Translations under genes and position numbers: made by a program
From: Ralstonia pickettii
GTDB lineage: Bacteria > Pseudomonadota > Gammaproteobacteria > Burkholderiales > Burkholderiaceae
Length of the DNA: 64,000 nt
Assembly (NCBI RefSeq): GCF_016466415.2
Contig: NZ_CP066771.1
Span: 1,922,001 to 1,986,000, forward strand
Reading direction: 5' to 3'
Shown here: positions 10,715-21,929 of the stretch, piece after piece
How positions within the stretch are numbered: position 1 is the first letter of the stretch
Layout: every line of letters begins with the position of its first letter
Notes under the pieces: model-generated
Databases searched by the model: none
What the model was told of the DNA's origin: nothing
What the model saw: only the letters and a program-made list of their open reading frames with translations

Positions 10715-11080
10715 TTAAACCCTCCAGAGAATCTGAGCTGCGTAGCCCGCACAACCGACGAGCCACAGAATCGTCAACACTTGCAGCGTCAAACGCACTG
10801 CCACGGGCTTCACGTAGTCCATCCAGATGTCACGCACACCGATCCAGGCGTGATACGTGAGCGACACGAACGCCAGGAACGTCAGCATCTTCATCCACTG
10901 GTTGGAGAACAGCCCCGCCCAGCTTTGGTACGACGTGTCTTTCGAGAGCAGGAACGCCGCCAGCAGCACGACGGTGTAGACCGCCATGATCACCGCGGTG
11001 ACGCGCTGCGCGAGGAAGTCCTTCAGGCCGTAGTGCGCGCCCACAACGAGGCGCTTGGGACCAATATTGTTATTTGCCAT
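10715..11080 (-). CDS. sdhD: Succinate dehydrogenase membrane anchor subunit
   Basis: 121 residues with three predicted transmembrane helices. The helix-2 motif YHAWIGVRDIWMDY carries the heme-b histidine and the Asp/Tyr typical of the SdhD quinone site. With SdhC it anchors complex II. It begins 10 bases after sdhC and is followed immediately by sdhA. Confidence 0.95.
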   Translation of the reverse strand: MANNNIGPKRLVVGAHYGLKDFLAQRVTAVIMAVYTVVLLAAFLLSKDTSYQSWAGLFSNQWMKMLTFLAFVSLTYHAWIGVRDIWMDYVKPVAVRLTLQVLTILWLVGCAGYAAQILWRV

Positions 11081-11090
11081 CAGGGACTCC

Positions 11091-11501
11091 TCAGAACAGG
11101 CCGAACAGCTTGGCGCCGAACACGACGGTCAGCAGCAGGCTGACGATCAGCACGCTCACAGCCGACTTGGAAGCCGAGGTCTTGTCGATGCCGATATGCA
11201 GATCGAGGATCAGGTAACGGATGCCAGCGCAGAAATGGTGCAGATAGGCCCAGATGAGCGCGAGGACGACGACCTTGGCAAAACCGTTGGACAGAAGCGC
11301 CGTGAACTTGGCGAAACTGATTTCCGACGTGAGACTTTGTTCGAACAAGTACAGCACGAACGGAAGAAGAAGGAACATCAGCGCACCGCTGGCACGGTGC
11401 AAGATGGACACCTTACCGGCCCAGGGCAAACGGTAGCGGGCGATGTCGCCCAAACCGATGTTCCTGTATACCGGCCTGGCTTTCTTGATGGCTTCTGCCA
11501 T
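11091..11501 (-). CDS. sdhC: Succinate dehydrogenase cytochrome b556 subunit
   Basis: 136 residues, three membrane helices. HRASGALMF (quinone-site Ser/Arg region) and LHHFCAGIRYLILD (heme ligand His) are the family signatures. It is the first gene of sdhCDAB. The 273 bases between it and the upstream GntR gene on the same strand must hold the sdh promoter; they are AT-richer, and no copy of the GntR palindrome was found there. Confidence 0.96.
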   Translation of the reverse strand: MAEAIKKARPVYRNIGLGDIARYRLPWAGKVSILHRASGALMFLLLPFVLYLFEQSLTSEISFAKFTALLSNGFAKVVVLALIWAYLHHFCAGIRYLILDLHIGIDKTSASKSAVSVLIVSLLLTVVFGAKLFGLF

Positions 11502-11774
11502 GGTCAGACCCCAATTGGCTAATCAACAAACAAAACAGGTTTGCACAAATCCACGAGATTTTAGCGCGCTTTTGTTGCGCAGCGCACCATAAATTCCATG
11601 CGATGCGCTCCACTTTTGTGCTTCCTGCCCTCGCCAGCCAGTGGCGTGATACGGGGGCGGATTGTCCTCTCTACACCGCCTTCATGACGCGCAATACGCT
11701 GTTGCGCGCCGCACAAATCAAGACGCAGCCGAAGCGGCGACGGCCCGCATGAATCGCAGCCCAGCGACGCGTCA

Positions 11775-12584
11775 TTAATTCAATTCGTTCTGGTAATAGT
11801 GCCGCGTCGTGACGTACAGGCCACGGCGTATCTCCACCGGTTTGTCGCCGAACGTATGCGACACGCGCTCCACTGACAGCAGCGGCGATTCAGCGGCCAC
11901 CGACAGCAACTCCGCCGTGGTCGGGTCAGCGGCCACCGCACGGATGCGCTCGGTGGCACGCAACATGCGCACGCCAAACTCCGCCTCGAAAAATGCGTAC
12001 ATCGGGCCCTTCCACTCGGTCAGCTTTTCAGCCGTCAGCCCTTTGAAGCTCGCCCCTGGCAACCAGATTTCTTCGAGCACGGTCGGCTCACCCGAAAAGA
12101 ACAGGATGCGGCGGATCTGCACGACGCTGTCGCCGGCCTTGAGCTCGAGCAGACGGGCGATCTCAGCCGGGGCGCGCATGCGCTTGCACTCCAGCACACG
12201 GCTGCTGGGATAGTGCTGCTCGCCCTGCTCCGGCATCAGACGCAAGAAACGGAACTGCACCCCTTCTTCGTAATGCGTGGTAACGAAGGTGCCCTTGCCC
12301 TGGCGCCGCGCGACCAGGTTTTCAGCCGCCAACTCGTCGATCGCCTTGCGCACCGTCCCCTGGCTGACCTTGTAGCGGGCCGCCAACTCCATCTCACTGG
12401 GGATCATTTCGCCGGGCTTCCATTCGCCGGCTTGCAGGCTTTGCAGGATCAGCGTCTTGATCTGCTGATACAGCGGACTGAACGTGGGAGAGCCGCCTGC
12501 GCCGCCCGCAGAAGCGGGCGATGCGCCGCCTTCGCCGCCTGAAGGCGGCATCGCAGCGGATAGAGGGCTGGGTGTGCTCGACAT
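11775..12584 (-). CDS. GntR-family (HutC/UTRA type) transcriptional regulator of the TCA gene cluster
   Basis: 269 residues from the ATG at 12584 (a GTG six codons upstream is possible). An unusual Ser/Pro/Gly-rich N-terminal extension (about 30 residues) precedes the winged helix (LYQQIKTLILQSLQAGEW...VSQGTVRKAIDELAAENLV) and a GKGTFV wing, then a UTRA ligand-binding domain with WLPGASFKGL and the C-terminal RRGLYVTTRHYY. It lies between sdhCDAB (downstream, same strand) and mdh (divergent), and a perfect palindrome sits just upstream of its start. That context suggests it senses a TCA intermediate and controls itself and mdh, possibly sdh; the effector is unknown. Confidence 0.85.
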   Translation of the reverse strand: MSSTPSPLSAAMPPSGGEGGASPASAGGAGGSPTFSPLYQQIKTLILQSLQAGEWKPGEMIPSEMELAARYKVSQGTVRKAIDELAAENLVARRQGKGTFVTTHYEEGVQFRFLRLMPEQGEQHYPSSRVLECKRMRAPAEIARLLELKAGDSVVQIRRILFFSGEPTVLEEIWLPGASFKGLTAEKLTEWKGPMYAFFEAEFGVRMLRATERIRAVAADPTTAELLSVAAESPLLSVERVSHTFGDKPVEIRRGLYVTTRHYYQNELN

Positions 12585-12636
12585 AGCTGCCGATTTCACC
12601 ACAAAAGCGACAAAGGCGTCCAGCCCGTTTATAGAA

Positions 12637-12659
12637 TGTCTTATGTCTTATATAAGACA
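12637..12659. promoter_or_regulatory. Candidate GntR operator: 16-bp perfect palindrome with an extra direct half-site
   Basis: TGTCTTATATAAGACA at 12644-12659 is a perfect inverted repeat. An additional TGTCTTA lies directly in front (12637-12643), giving two tandem half-sites and one inverted half-site. It is 53 bases upstream of the GntR ATG and about 280 bases before mdh. The TCTTATATAAGA core resembles the AT-rich dyads bound by HutC-type GntR proteins. Binding by this regulator is inferred from position and symmetry. Confidence 0.7.
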
Positions 12660-12936
12660 GAAGATTAATTGACTTCTCGGCAAAGCCGGACCTACACTCG
12701 CGCCTGTTCCGGGCGACGGTCCACTCAGACGCCACGACGCCCTCAAGGTCAATCGCGAGTGTGTTTCCACATCGTCATGCGGACGCAGTAAACTGCGAGG
12801 CTCTTGCCGATTCTGAGCCGACCGCCCACGAAGCGCCGACCGTTGCCGGCAATGCCTGCGAAGCTGCACCGACATCCCGCCAGGATGCCTGCCGCACGCA
12901 GTGCGATCCGCTTTCACTACCGTTTGGAGAGTTCTC

Positions 12937-13923
12937 ATGGCAAAAGCACCCATGCGCGTCGCAGTGACCGGCGCTGCTGGACAGATTGGTTACGCCCTGC
13001 TGTTCCGCATCGCCGCTGGCGAAATGCTGGGCAAGGATCAGCCCGTCATCCTGCAACTGCTGGAAATCCCCGATGAGAAGGCCCAAAAGGCGCTCAAGGG
13101 TGTGATGATGGAGATCGAAGACTGCGCATTCCCGCTGCTGGCCGGCATGGAAGCGCATTCCGACCCGATGACCGCCTTCAAGGACGTCGACGTGGCCCTG
13201 CTGGTGGGCGCGCGCCCCCGTGGTCCGGGCATGGAGCGTGCAGACCTGCTGTCGGCCAACGCCCAGATCTTCACGGCACAAGGCAAGGCTCTGAACGCCG
13301 TGGCCTCGCGCAACGTCAAGGTGCTGGTGGTCGGGAACCCTGCCAACACCAACGCCTACATTGCCATGAAGTCGGCGCCGGACCTGCCGCGCGAGAATTT
13401 TACCGCCATGCTGCGCCTGGACCACAACCGTGCCTTGTCGCAAATCGCTGCCAAGACCGGCAAGCCGGTGTCGTCCATCGAAAAGCTGTTCGTGTGGGGC
13501 AACCACAGCCCGACGATGTACGCCGACTACCGCTACGCCACGATCGACGGCAAGAGCGTCAAGGACATGATCAACGACCCGGTGTGGAACAACGACGTGT
13601 TCCTGCCGACCGTTGGCAAGCGCGGCGCCGCCATCATCGAAGCGCGCGGCCTGTCGTCGGCTGCTTCGGCTGCCAACGCCGCCATTGACCACGTGCGTGA
13701 CTGGGTACTGGGCAGCAACGGTAAGATCGTCACGATGGGCATCCCGTCGAACGGCGAATACGGCATTCCGAAGGACGTGATGTTCGGTTTCCCGGTCACC
13801 ACGGAGAACGGCAAGTACAAGATCGTCGAAGGGCTGGAAATCGACGAGTACAGCCAAGGCAAGATCAAGATCACGCTCGACGAGCTGGAAGCCGAGCGCG
13901 CAGGCGTACAGCATCTGCTGTAA
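12937..13923 (+). CDS. mdh: Malate dehydrogenase
   Basis: 328 residues, the cytoplasmic-MDH-like class common in betaproteobacteria. It interconverts malate and oxaloacetate with NAD(H). The start [19 protein letters not shown] has GGAGA seven bases upstream and carries the NAD-binding loop. [15 protein letters not shown] holds the mobile-loop arginines and [11 protein letters not shown] the catalytic His. It is divergent from the GntR regulator and ends at a clear terminator, so it is probably monocistronic. Confidence 0.97.
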   Translation: MAKAPMRVAVTGAAGQIGYALLFRIAAGEMLGKDQPVILQLLEIPDEKAQKALKGVMMEIEDCAFPLLAGMEAHSDPMTAFKDVDVALLVGARPRGPGMERADLLSANAQIFTAQGKALNAVASRNVKVLVVGNPANTNAYIAMKSAPDLPRENFTAMLRLDHNRALSQIAAKTGKPVSSIEKLFVWGNHSPTMYADYRYATIDGKSVKDMINDPVWNNDVFLPTVGKRGAAIIEARGLSSAASAANAAIDHVRDWVLGSNGKIVTMGIPSNGEYGIPKDVMFGFPVTTENGKYKIVEGLEIDEYSQGKIKITLDELEAERAGVQHLL

Positions 13924-13943
13924 TCCGCATGATCTAAAGGAAG

Positions 13944-13982
13944 AAACCGGAGCGGATCGGCAGCGAACCCTCCGGTTTTTTT
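13944..13982 (+). terminator. Rho-independent terminator of mdh
   Basis: Stem AAACCGGAG / CTCCGGTTT with an intervening 17-base loop, followed by a run of seven or more T. It lies 20 bases after the mdh stop. Confidence 0.85.
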
Positions 13983-14041
13983 ACACCTGCATTTTGAACA
14001 AGACGCAGGCGCTGTAGGCGCCGCACAACCGACACCACTCC

Positions 14042-15022
14042 GTGCACCCTACCGAGGTTTTGTTCCAGGACGATGCCCTTCCGGCTCAACTGCCGGTCTG
14101 CGACCACTACGCGGGCGCAGAAAAACTGATGCGCAAATCGCTCGCCCTGCAACAAACCCTTGGCCCCGTCTTCGACATCACGTTCGACTGCGAAGACGGC
14201 GCCGCCATCGGCCAGGAGCGCGCACACGCCGAACTGGCCGCCGCGCTCATCAACAGCGACGACAACCGTTTCAACCGCATTGGCGTGCGCATCCACGATC
14301 CAAACCACGATGCGTGGACGCAAGACGTCGATATCCTCGTAGGCCTTGCCGGCCGCCGCCTCGCCTACGTCACGGTGCCCAAGGTGCGCGACGTGGTGGA
14401 AGTGGCACGCGTGACCGATCGCATCAACCAGGCCGCCAAGGCAGCGGGCATTGCGCGGCACCTGCCGATCCACGTCTTGATCGAAACACATGGGGCCCTG
14501 GCGCAGGTGTTCGATATCGCTTCGTTGGTGCAGGTGGAATGCCTGAGTTTCGGCCTGATGGATTTCGTTTCGGCACACAACGGCGCGATTCCGGGCGCGG
14601 CGATGGGCTCGCCCGAGCAGTTCGAGCACCCGCTGATCCGCCGCGCGCTTGCCGATATTTCGGCCGCGTGCCACGCGCACGGCAAAGTGCCGTCGCACAA
14701 CGTCAGCACCGACATCAAACACCCGGACCGCGCCGGCGCCGATGCCACTCGCGCGCGCAACGAGTTCGGCTATCTGCGCAAGTGGAGCATCCATCCGGAC
14801 CAGATTGCGCCGATCGTTTCGGCGTTCCGCCCATCGCACGAAGAAGTGACACACGCGAGCGCCATTCTTGCATCTGCGCAAGACACCGCGTGGGGACCGA
14901 TCCAGCACGAAGGGCGGCTGCATGACCGCGCGAGCTATCGCTACTGGTGGGCCGTGCTGCAACGGGCGCACACCACCGGCGTGGAGATGCCGCCCGACGC
15001 GGTTGCGCGCTTCTTCGCGTGA
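14042..15022 (+). CDS. CitE-like HpcH/HpaI family lyase (L-malyl/beta-methylmalyl-CoA or citryl-CoA lyase-like)
   Basis: 326 residues from GTG 14042, whose Shine-Dalgarno is poor. It has the TIM-barrel CitE-like core: [26 protein letters not shown] (metal-binding Glu) and [11 protein letters not shown] (metal-binding Asp). The C-terminal KWSIHPDQI matches the family's conserved end block. Such enzymes cleave or condense CoA thioesters with glyoxylate, oxaloacetate or acetyl units. It lies between mdh and a PrpB-type lyase, 23 bases before the latter, so the two probably share a transcript. Substrate cannot be read from sequence; no citrate lyase alpha or gamma subunit is nearby, arguing against true citrate lyase. 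Confidence 0.8.
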   Translation: MHPTEVLFQDDALPAQLPVCDHYAGAEKLMRKSLALQQTLGPVFDITFDCEDGAAIGQERAHAELAAALINSDDNRFNRIGVRIHDPNHDAWTQDVDILVGLAGRRLAYVTVPKVRDVVEVARVTDRINQAAKAAGIARHLPIHVLIETHGALAQVFDIASLVQVECLSFGLMDFVSAHNGAIPGAAMGSPEQFEHPLIRRALADISAACHAHGKVPSHNVSTDIKHPDRAGADATRARNEFGYLRKWSIHPDQIAPIVSAFRPSHEEVTHASAILASAQDTAWGPIQHEGRLHDRASYRYWWAVLQRAHTTGVEMPPDAVARFFA

Positions 15023-15045
15023 CGGGCACAGACAGGAGAATCGCC

Positions 15046-15942
15046 ATGACTGCACACACCCAAGCCAGCGCAGGGGCGCGCTTTCGCCAGGCGCTGGTTG
15101 AAGAATCGCCGCTGCAGGTGGTTGGCACCATCAACGCCAACCACGCGCTGCTGGCCAAGCGCGCCGGCTATCGCGCGATCTATCTTTCGGGCGGCGGCGT
15201 GGCAGCGGGCTCGCTCGGATTGCCGGATCTCGGCATATCGGGCCTGGACGACGTTTTGACGGACGTCCGCCGCATCACCGATGTGTGCGATGTACCGCTG
15301 CTGGTCGATGTCGACACGGGTTTCGGCGCTTCCGCATTCAACGTAGCGCGCACGACCAAGTCGCTCATCAAGTTTGGCGCCGCGGCCATGCATATCGAAG
15401 ACCAAGTCGGCGCCAAGCGCTGCGGCCATCGACCCAACAAGGAGATCGTCTCGAAGGAAGAGATGGTCGACCGGATCAAAGCGGCCGTCGATGCCCGCAC
15501 CGACGCCAACTTTGTCATCATGGCCCGCACCGATGCGCTGGCCGTCGAAGGGTTCGACCGCGCCCTGGAACGGGCCGTGGCCTGCGTGGAAGCCGGCGCG
15601 GACGCGATCTTCCCGGAAGCAATGACGGAACTCTCGATGTACCGCAAGTTTGTCGACGAGGTGAAGGTCCCGGTGCTGGCGAACATCACCGAATTTGGCC
15701 AGACGCCGCTGTTCACGCGCGATGAGCTGGCCTCCGCGGGCGTGTCGATGATCCTGTATCCGCTGTCGGCATTCCGGGCGATGAACAAGGCTGCGGAGAA
15801 CGTGTACGCAGCCATTCGCCGCGACGGCACGCAACAGAACGTCGTCGACACCATGCAGACGCGCATGGAACTCTACGACAGCATCGGTTACCACGACTAC
15901 GAAGCCAAGCTGGACGCGCTGTTCGCACAGAACCGCGGGTAA
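15046..15942 (+). CDS. prpB: 2-methylisocitrate lyase (PrpB-type, isocitrate lyase superfamily)
   Basis: 298 residues from the ATG at 15046, with AGGAG eight bases upstream. It has the superfamily catalytic loop [13 protein letters not shown], with GDVDTG-like metal site [10 protein letters not shown] and HIEDQ. PrpB cleaves 2-methylisocitrate to succinate and pyruvate in the methylcitrate cycle. The expected partners prpC, acnD/prpD and prpF are not adjacent; instead a CitE-like lyase precedes it and acnA follows after about 1.3 kb. The name is by sequence likeness; an oxaloacetate-decarboxylase-like or other PEP-mutase-superfamily activity is possible. Confidence 0.85.
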   Translation: MTAHTQASAGARFRQALVEESPLQVVGTINANHALLAKRAGYRAIYLSGGGVAAGSLGLPDLGISGLDDVLTDVRRITDVCDVPLLVDVDTGFGASAFNVARTTKSLIKFGAAAMHIEDQVGAKRCGHRPNKEIVSKEEMVDRIKAAVDARTDANFVIMARTDALAVEGFDRALERAVACVEAGADAIFPEAMTELSMYRKFVDEVKVPVLANITEFGQTPLFTRDELASAGVSMILYPLSAFRAMNKAAENVYAAIRRDGTQQNVVDTMQTRMELYDSIGYHDYEAKLDALFAQNRG

Positions 15943-16205
15943 GCCGGCCAGCCTCCCGACCAACGCAAGCAAGGAGAACGGAAGACAAACACTGCGGGGC
16001 GAGTTGCGCGGGAACGGTCCCAAGATCGATGCTGATGCCAAGCCGATACCGCCGTTTGACGGAGATGTCGGTCTTGCATGTAACAGAACGTTGGGCACGG
16101 CGTCCAAATCGGTCAAAATACCGGCCGGTGTGCGAAATGCCGTGGCAACCGCGACCTGGCTGCCGCCTCCCTACTCTGTCTTACCGAATTACCGAAGGAA
16201 ACCCT

Positions 16206-16748
16206 ATGAACAAATTCATCGTGGGCGCCTGTGCCGGCGTTCTTTCGCTGGCTGCATCGCAATATGCAACCGCCCAGACCGCGCCCGCAAAGCCGGCCGC
16301 CAAAAAGGCTCCGGCCAAGAAGAAGGCCACCAAGAAGGCAGAGCCTGTTGCAGCCGCCAAGCCTGAAGGCGTGCAATGGAAGTGCGAACTTGGCAACGAG
16401 CTCTACATTGCAGGTGACATGACGCGCGACCAGATCATCAAGCTGCACTGGAAGGGCAAGAACTACGACCTGCCGCGCCAACTGACCCGCACCGGCGCCG
16501 ACCGCTACTTCGACCAGAAGACCGGCTTCGACCTGGTCGTGATCCCGGCGAAGGCCATGCTGTTTGATCGCAACGAAGGCCACCGCCTGGCTGATGAGTG
16601 CCAAACCGCTGAAATGGCTGCCGGCGCACCGGCCCCGACGCAAGCCGGCGCCCTGCGCGCGCCGGCCGGCCTGCCGTTGATGACCCCGGACAGCCCGGCC
16701 CCCGCACCGGCCCCGGCACCGGGCACGGCCCAACCGGCCCAGCAGTAA
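16206..16748 (+). CDS. Exported MliC-like protein with Lys/Ala-rich and Pro/Ala-rich linkers
   Basis: 180 residues. A signal peptide (about 1-23, ending ATA-QT) precedes a Lys/Ala/Pro-rich segment (24-52). The central domain (about 55-135) begins VQWKCELGNELYI, contains RTGADRYFDQKTG and closes with a second Cys in LADEC. That two-cysteine pattern with internal beta-strand spacing resembles the MliC/PliC lysozyme-inhibitor fold. The tail (about 140-180) is Pro/Ala-rich. A periplasmic role is likely; lysozyme inhibition is a guess from fold likeness, and the usual lipobox of MliC is absent. Confidence 0.65.
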   Translation: MNKFIVGACAGVLSLAASQYATAQTAPAKPAAKKAPAKKKATKKAEPVAAAKPEGVQWKCELGNELYIAGDMTRDQIIKLHWKGKNYDLPRQLTRTGADRYFDQKTGFDLVVIPAKAMLFDRNEGHRLADECQTAEMAAGAPAPTQAGALRAPAGLPLMTPDSPAPAPAPAPGTAQPAQQ

Positions 16749-16783
16749 CCCGCCATCGCGCAAGAGGCCCACGGGAGCCGCCC

Positions 16784-17182
16784 ATGTCCGCAACGGTTGC
16801 GAACATCCGCATGAATCCAGACAAGGCCATCGTCGACGACGTGACCTTGCCCGGAGGCGCGGGGCGCCCTGGGCCCACAGCATCCGGGGCCATCGAGCCA
16901 ATTGGAACGATGGCGCTCGGTACCACCCTGGTCGCCGGTCAGGCCATCGAGGCGCACCAAGACACCGTCGTCCGCGGCACGCGCAGCACTGCGCTGCGTA
17001 TGAAAATTGCCTGCGCGGACGACAAGCCTTTCACCACGATTGACCACGACGCCAAGAAACGTCCGATTGCCGATGGCATCCCCGCCCGCATCAACGGCGG
17101 CAAGACGTTCAACGGAGTTGTGGCGCAGTATCCGCCCGGTCAGAAGCCTTGCCGAGCGACGCGTTTGCCGGTTTGTATGTGA
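16784..17182 (+). CDS. Hypothetical protein upstream of acnA
   Basis: 132 codons from an ATG with GGGAG seven bases upstream. Third positions are rich in C and G through about codon 120, like real genes here, and less so after that. No signal peptide, membrane segment or family motif was recognised; it contains a Gly/Pro-rich patch (GGAGRPGPTASG). It fills most of the 511 bases between the MliC-like gene and acnA. It could be a lineage-specific gene or a chance frame. Confidence 0.4.
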   Translation: MSATVANIRMNPDKAIVDDVTLPGGAGRPGPTASGAIEPIGTMALGTTLVAGQAIEAHQDTVVRGTRSTALRMKIACADDKPFTTIDHDAKKRPIADGIPARINGGKTFNGVVAQYPPGQKPCRATRLPVCM

Positions 17183-17259
17183 TTTGATTTTGTCGATTTG
17201 ATGTATCCGCACGGGGCACCCCGGTACCCCGCGCAATCCTCAAGCCTTGGAGTCATGCC

Positions 17260-19965
<2,706 letters not shown>

Positions 19966-19995
19966 GCTTCACGCCACTGCGCTGCTGCAGAACGG

Positions 19996-20023
19996 AAACC
20001 GGCTCTTCGGAGCCGGTTTTTTA
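19996..20023 (+). terminator. Rho-independent terminator of acnA
   Basis: Stem AAACCGGCTC / GAGCCGGTTT around a stable TTCG tetraloop, followed by a T-run. It lies 30 bases past the acnA stop. Confidence 0.93.
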
Positions 20024-20176
20024 TTGCCTGCCGAATCAAACAAGGTGACGATGCCCCAATCGATGCGCAGGCTTTGATACAGTGTGCCGCATCGGCCGCG
20101 TGATGTGCTCGCCCCCTTGGCGGCGACATTGGCGCCCGCCCTCGCCTGACCGTTTCATTGCTGGAGTTCCGCACCC

Positions 20177-20458
20177 ATGGCCCAAGTGGTACTTGCCTTC
20201 ATCGTCGTGGCAGCCGCCGTGTTCTACATTCTGTTCAAGGCACCGCAGACCGACGCCCAGGCCCCAGCCCAAACCGCGCCCGCTGCGGCGGCTGCGTCCG
20301 TTCCTCCGCCTCCGCCGCTGGCCGCTTCCGAGCCCGCCACCGAGACGCGTGCCGCACCGGCCAGCGCACCGGCCGCACCCGAACCCGCAGTGGCTTCCGT
20401 CCCCGCAGCCGCGAGCAGCATGGCAGCGTCAGCATCGGCACCAGCGGTCAAGCCTTAA
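20177..20458 (+). CDS. Small membrane-anchored Ala/Pro-rich protein
   Basis: 93 residues from an ATG with GGAG upstream. An N-terminal hydrophobic helix (about residues 2-20, VVLAFIVVAAAVFYILF) is followed by a low-complexity Ala/Pro/Ser/Glu tail. It looks like a signal-anchored periplasmic stalk. Not a recognised family. It lies just before the DUF2863 gene on the same strand. Confidence 0.6.
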   Translation: MAQVVLAFIVVAAAVFYILFKAPQTDAQAPAQTAPAAAAASVPPPPPLAASEPATETRAAPASAPAAPEPAVASVPAAASSMAASASAPAVKP

Positions 20459-20555
20459 CGTTTTCGCGCTACGGGTTTCGTCAGAAGCGTCGCGCGGCAG
20501 CGTACAAGGGTAAAATAATGCCCCTTCATTCTTCCAACGAACGGTACGGCACAGC

Positions 20556-21767
20556 ATGGCAGGATTCCGCTCCAAGGCTCCCCAACGTCTTTCCCCCGAT
20601 GCAGAACGGCTGGTGGCCGATGCGCTGGCGCTGGACGCGTCGGGCAGTCGCATCGAAGACGTCTATTGGGAACAAAGGCTGTCCGAACGTCTTTCCCGGC
20701 TGCTCAAGAACGGCAGCCAGACCGCGCTCGACGCCGCGCTAGACCATCTTTTCAAGCACAACGAGGAAGCCTCCGACGTGCTGGCCGAGCAGGCCGAGAC
20801 ACTGGCTGAATCGGCCATCCTCAGCTCGGGCGGCGTCGAATATGACGCGCTGCTGATCGCAGCGCCCATCCTGGCACACACACGCTACATGATCCCGTCG
20901 GGCACCATCAAGCCCGAGATGGCGCAAACGCTGCAGGTACACCTGCAGGCCCACGTGATGGCTTCCAACGCCCGCGTGGCACTCGCGCCGTACCTGTACA
21001 GCATCGACCAGTTGCCGCGCACCCATTCCGACACGTTTGCGCTCACGCACAAGCTGGCCGCCTATGCGCTGGCCGGGCAGCCGGCAAAGGTCGAATTGCG
21101 TGACATGCCCGAGACGGCACCGATCCTGGCCGATCCTCGCTACCTGGTAGCGATCGTCGTGGCCCAGCACGGCCAGGCGCTGTTTCGCTGGCAGGAAGAC
21201 TCCAAGGAGCACCACGCCGAGCGTTCCGCCTGCCTGGAGCAATGGCGCGAGCAGGTCACGCCGACCATCTCCACGCTGATGCCGGGCTGCGAGTTCGACC
21301 TGCTGCTGCCCGACGCCTTCTTCCTGTCCTGCCGCGAGTCCGACAAGCAGATCCGCCCGCTGACCGTGCGTGCTGCCGTCAATTACTTGCAGGGCGCGCT
21401 CGATATGCCGGCCAACCGCTTCGGCGCCATCATCGGCGCATTCGGCGAAGAGCAGATCGAGGAATACCGCGTGGCCTTCACGGTGCGCGGCGAGAAAGAC
21501 CTCATCTACGGCATCGTCTGGCCCGTGTACGGCCGCGATGGCGGGGCCACGGATGTCACTGCGGAAGGCGAACCGGGCAGCCCACTTGAGCAGATCTGCG
21601 ATGAGCTGCGCGCCTGCGGCATCGAAGATATCTTCCGCCACGGTCAGCTTTTCGAACCCGAGTACTGCGAAGACTGCGGGGCCCCGCTCTACGCAGACCG
21701 CTCGGCCGAAATCGTCCACGCAGAAATGCCGGAAGACGCACCGACCCAGCAGCCGCTGTTCCACTGA
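20556..21767 (+). CDS. DUF2863 family protein
   Basis: 403 residues, cytoplasmic-looking with no signal or membrane segment. The sequence matches what I know of DUF2863, a betaproteobacterial family of unknown function: an alpha-helical N-terminal part (ERLVADALALDASGSRIED), a central FLSCRESDKQIRPLTVRAAV block, and a C-terminal CxxC knuckle EYCEDCGAPLY (about residues 367-377) that may bind zinc. It ends before a terminator. No function is known to me. Confidence 0.8.
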   Translation: MAGFRSKAPQRLSPDAERLVADALALDASGSRIEDVYWEQRLSERLSRLLKNGSQTALDAALDHLFKHNEEASDVLAEQAETLAESAILSSGGVEYDALLIAAPILAHTRYMIPSGTIKPEMAQTLQVHLQAHVMASNARVALAPYLYSIDQLPRTHSDTFALTHKLAAYALAGQPAKVELRDMPETAPILADPRYLVAIVVAQHGQALFRWQEDSKEHHAERSACLEQWREQVTPTISTLMPGCEFDLLLPDAFFLSCRESDKQIRPLTVRAAVNYLQGALDMPANRFGAIIGAFGEEQIEEYRVAFTVRGEKDLIYGIVWPVYGRDGGATDVTAEGEPGSPLEQICDELRACGIEDIFRHGQLFEPEYCEDCGAPLYADRSAEIVHAEMPEDAPTQQPLFH

Positions 21768-21787
21768 TCGGCGACGCACGCAATCAG

Positions 21788-21812
21788 AGCCACCCTCGGG
21801 TGGCTTTTTTAT
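21788..21812 (+). terminator. Rho-independent terminator after the DUF2863 gene
   Basis: AGCCACC / GGTGGCT stem with CTCG loop, followed by TTTTT at 21806-21810. It sits 20 bases after the stop codon. Confidence 0.88.
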
Positions 21813-21929
21813 TGCTCCGCCATCGTTCATATTGATTCTCGGTTTGCGTCGCACACGCCAATGCGGGCTGCGGCACAATGACGATCTTCCGCCACATGGC
21901 ATCACCGCCCGAACCCCAGGAGCCTCTCG

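Noticed and set aside
9032-11143. A ~700-codon plus-strand frame opposite sdhA-sdhD
   Set aside because: Shadow of the well-supported sdh genes; composition is typical of reverse-frame translation.
11502-11774. Search for a second GntR palindrome in the sdhC upstream gap
   Set aside because: No TGTCTTAT/ATAAGACA match was found; only AT-rich promoter-like sequence is present.
14042-15022. Citrate lyase beta subunit reading
   Set aside because: No alpha or gamma subunit, no citC/citX and no citrate transporter nearby; only the broader CitE-like lyase family is supported.
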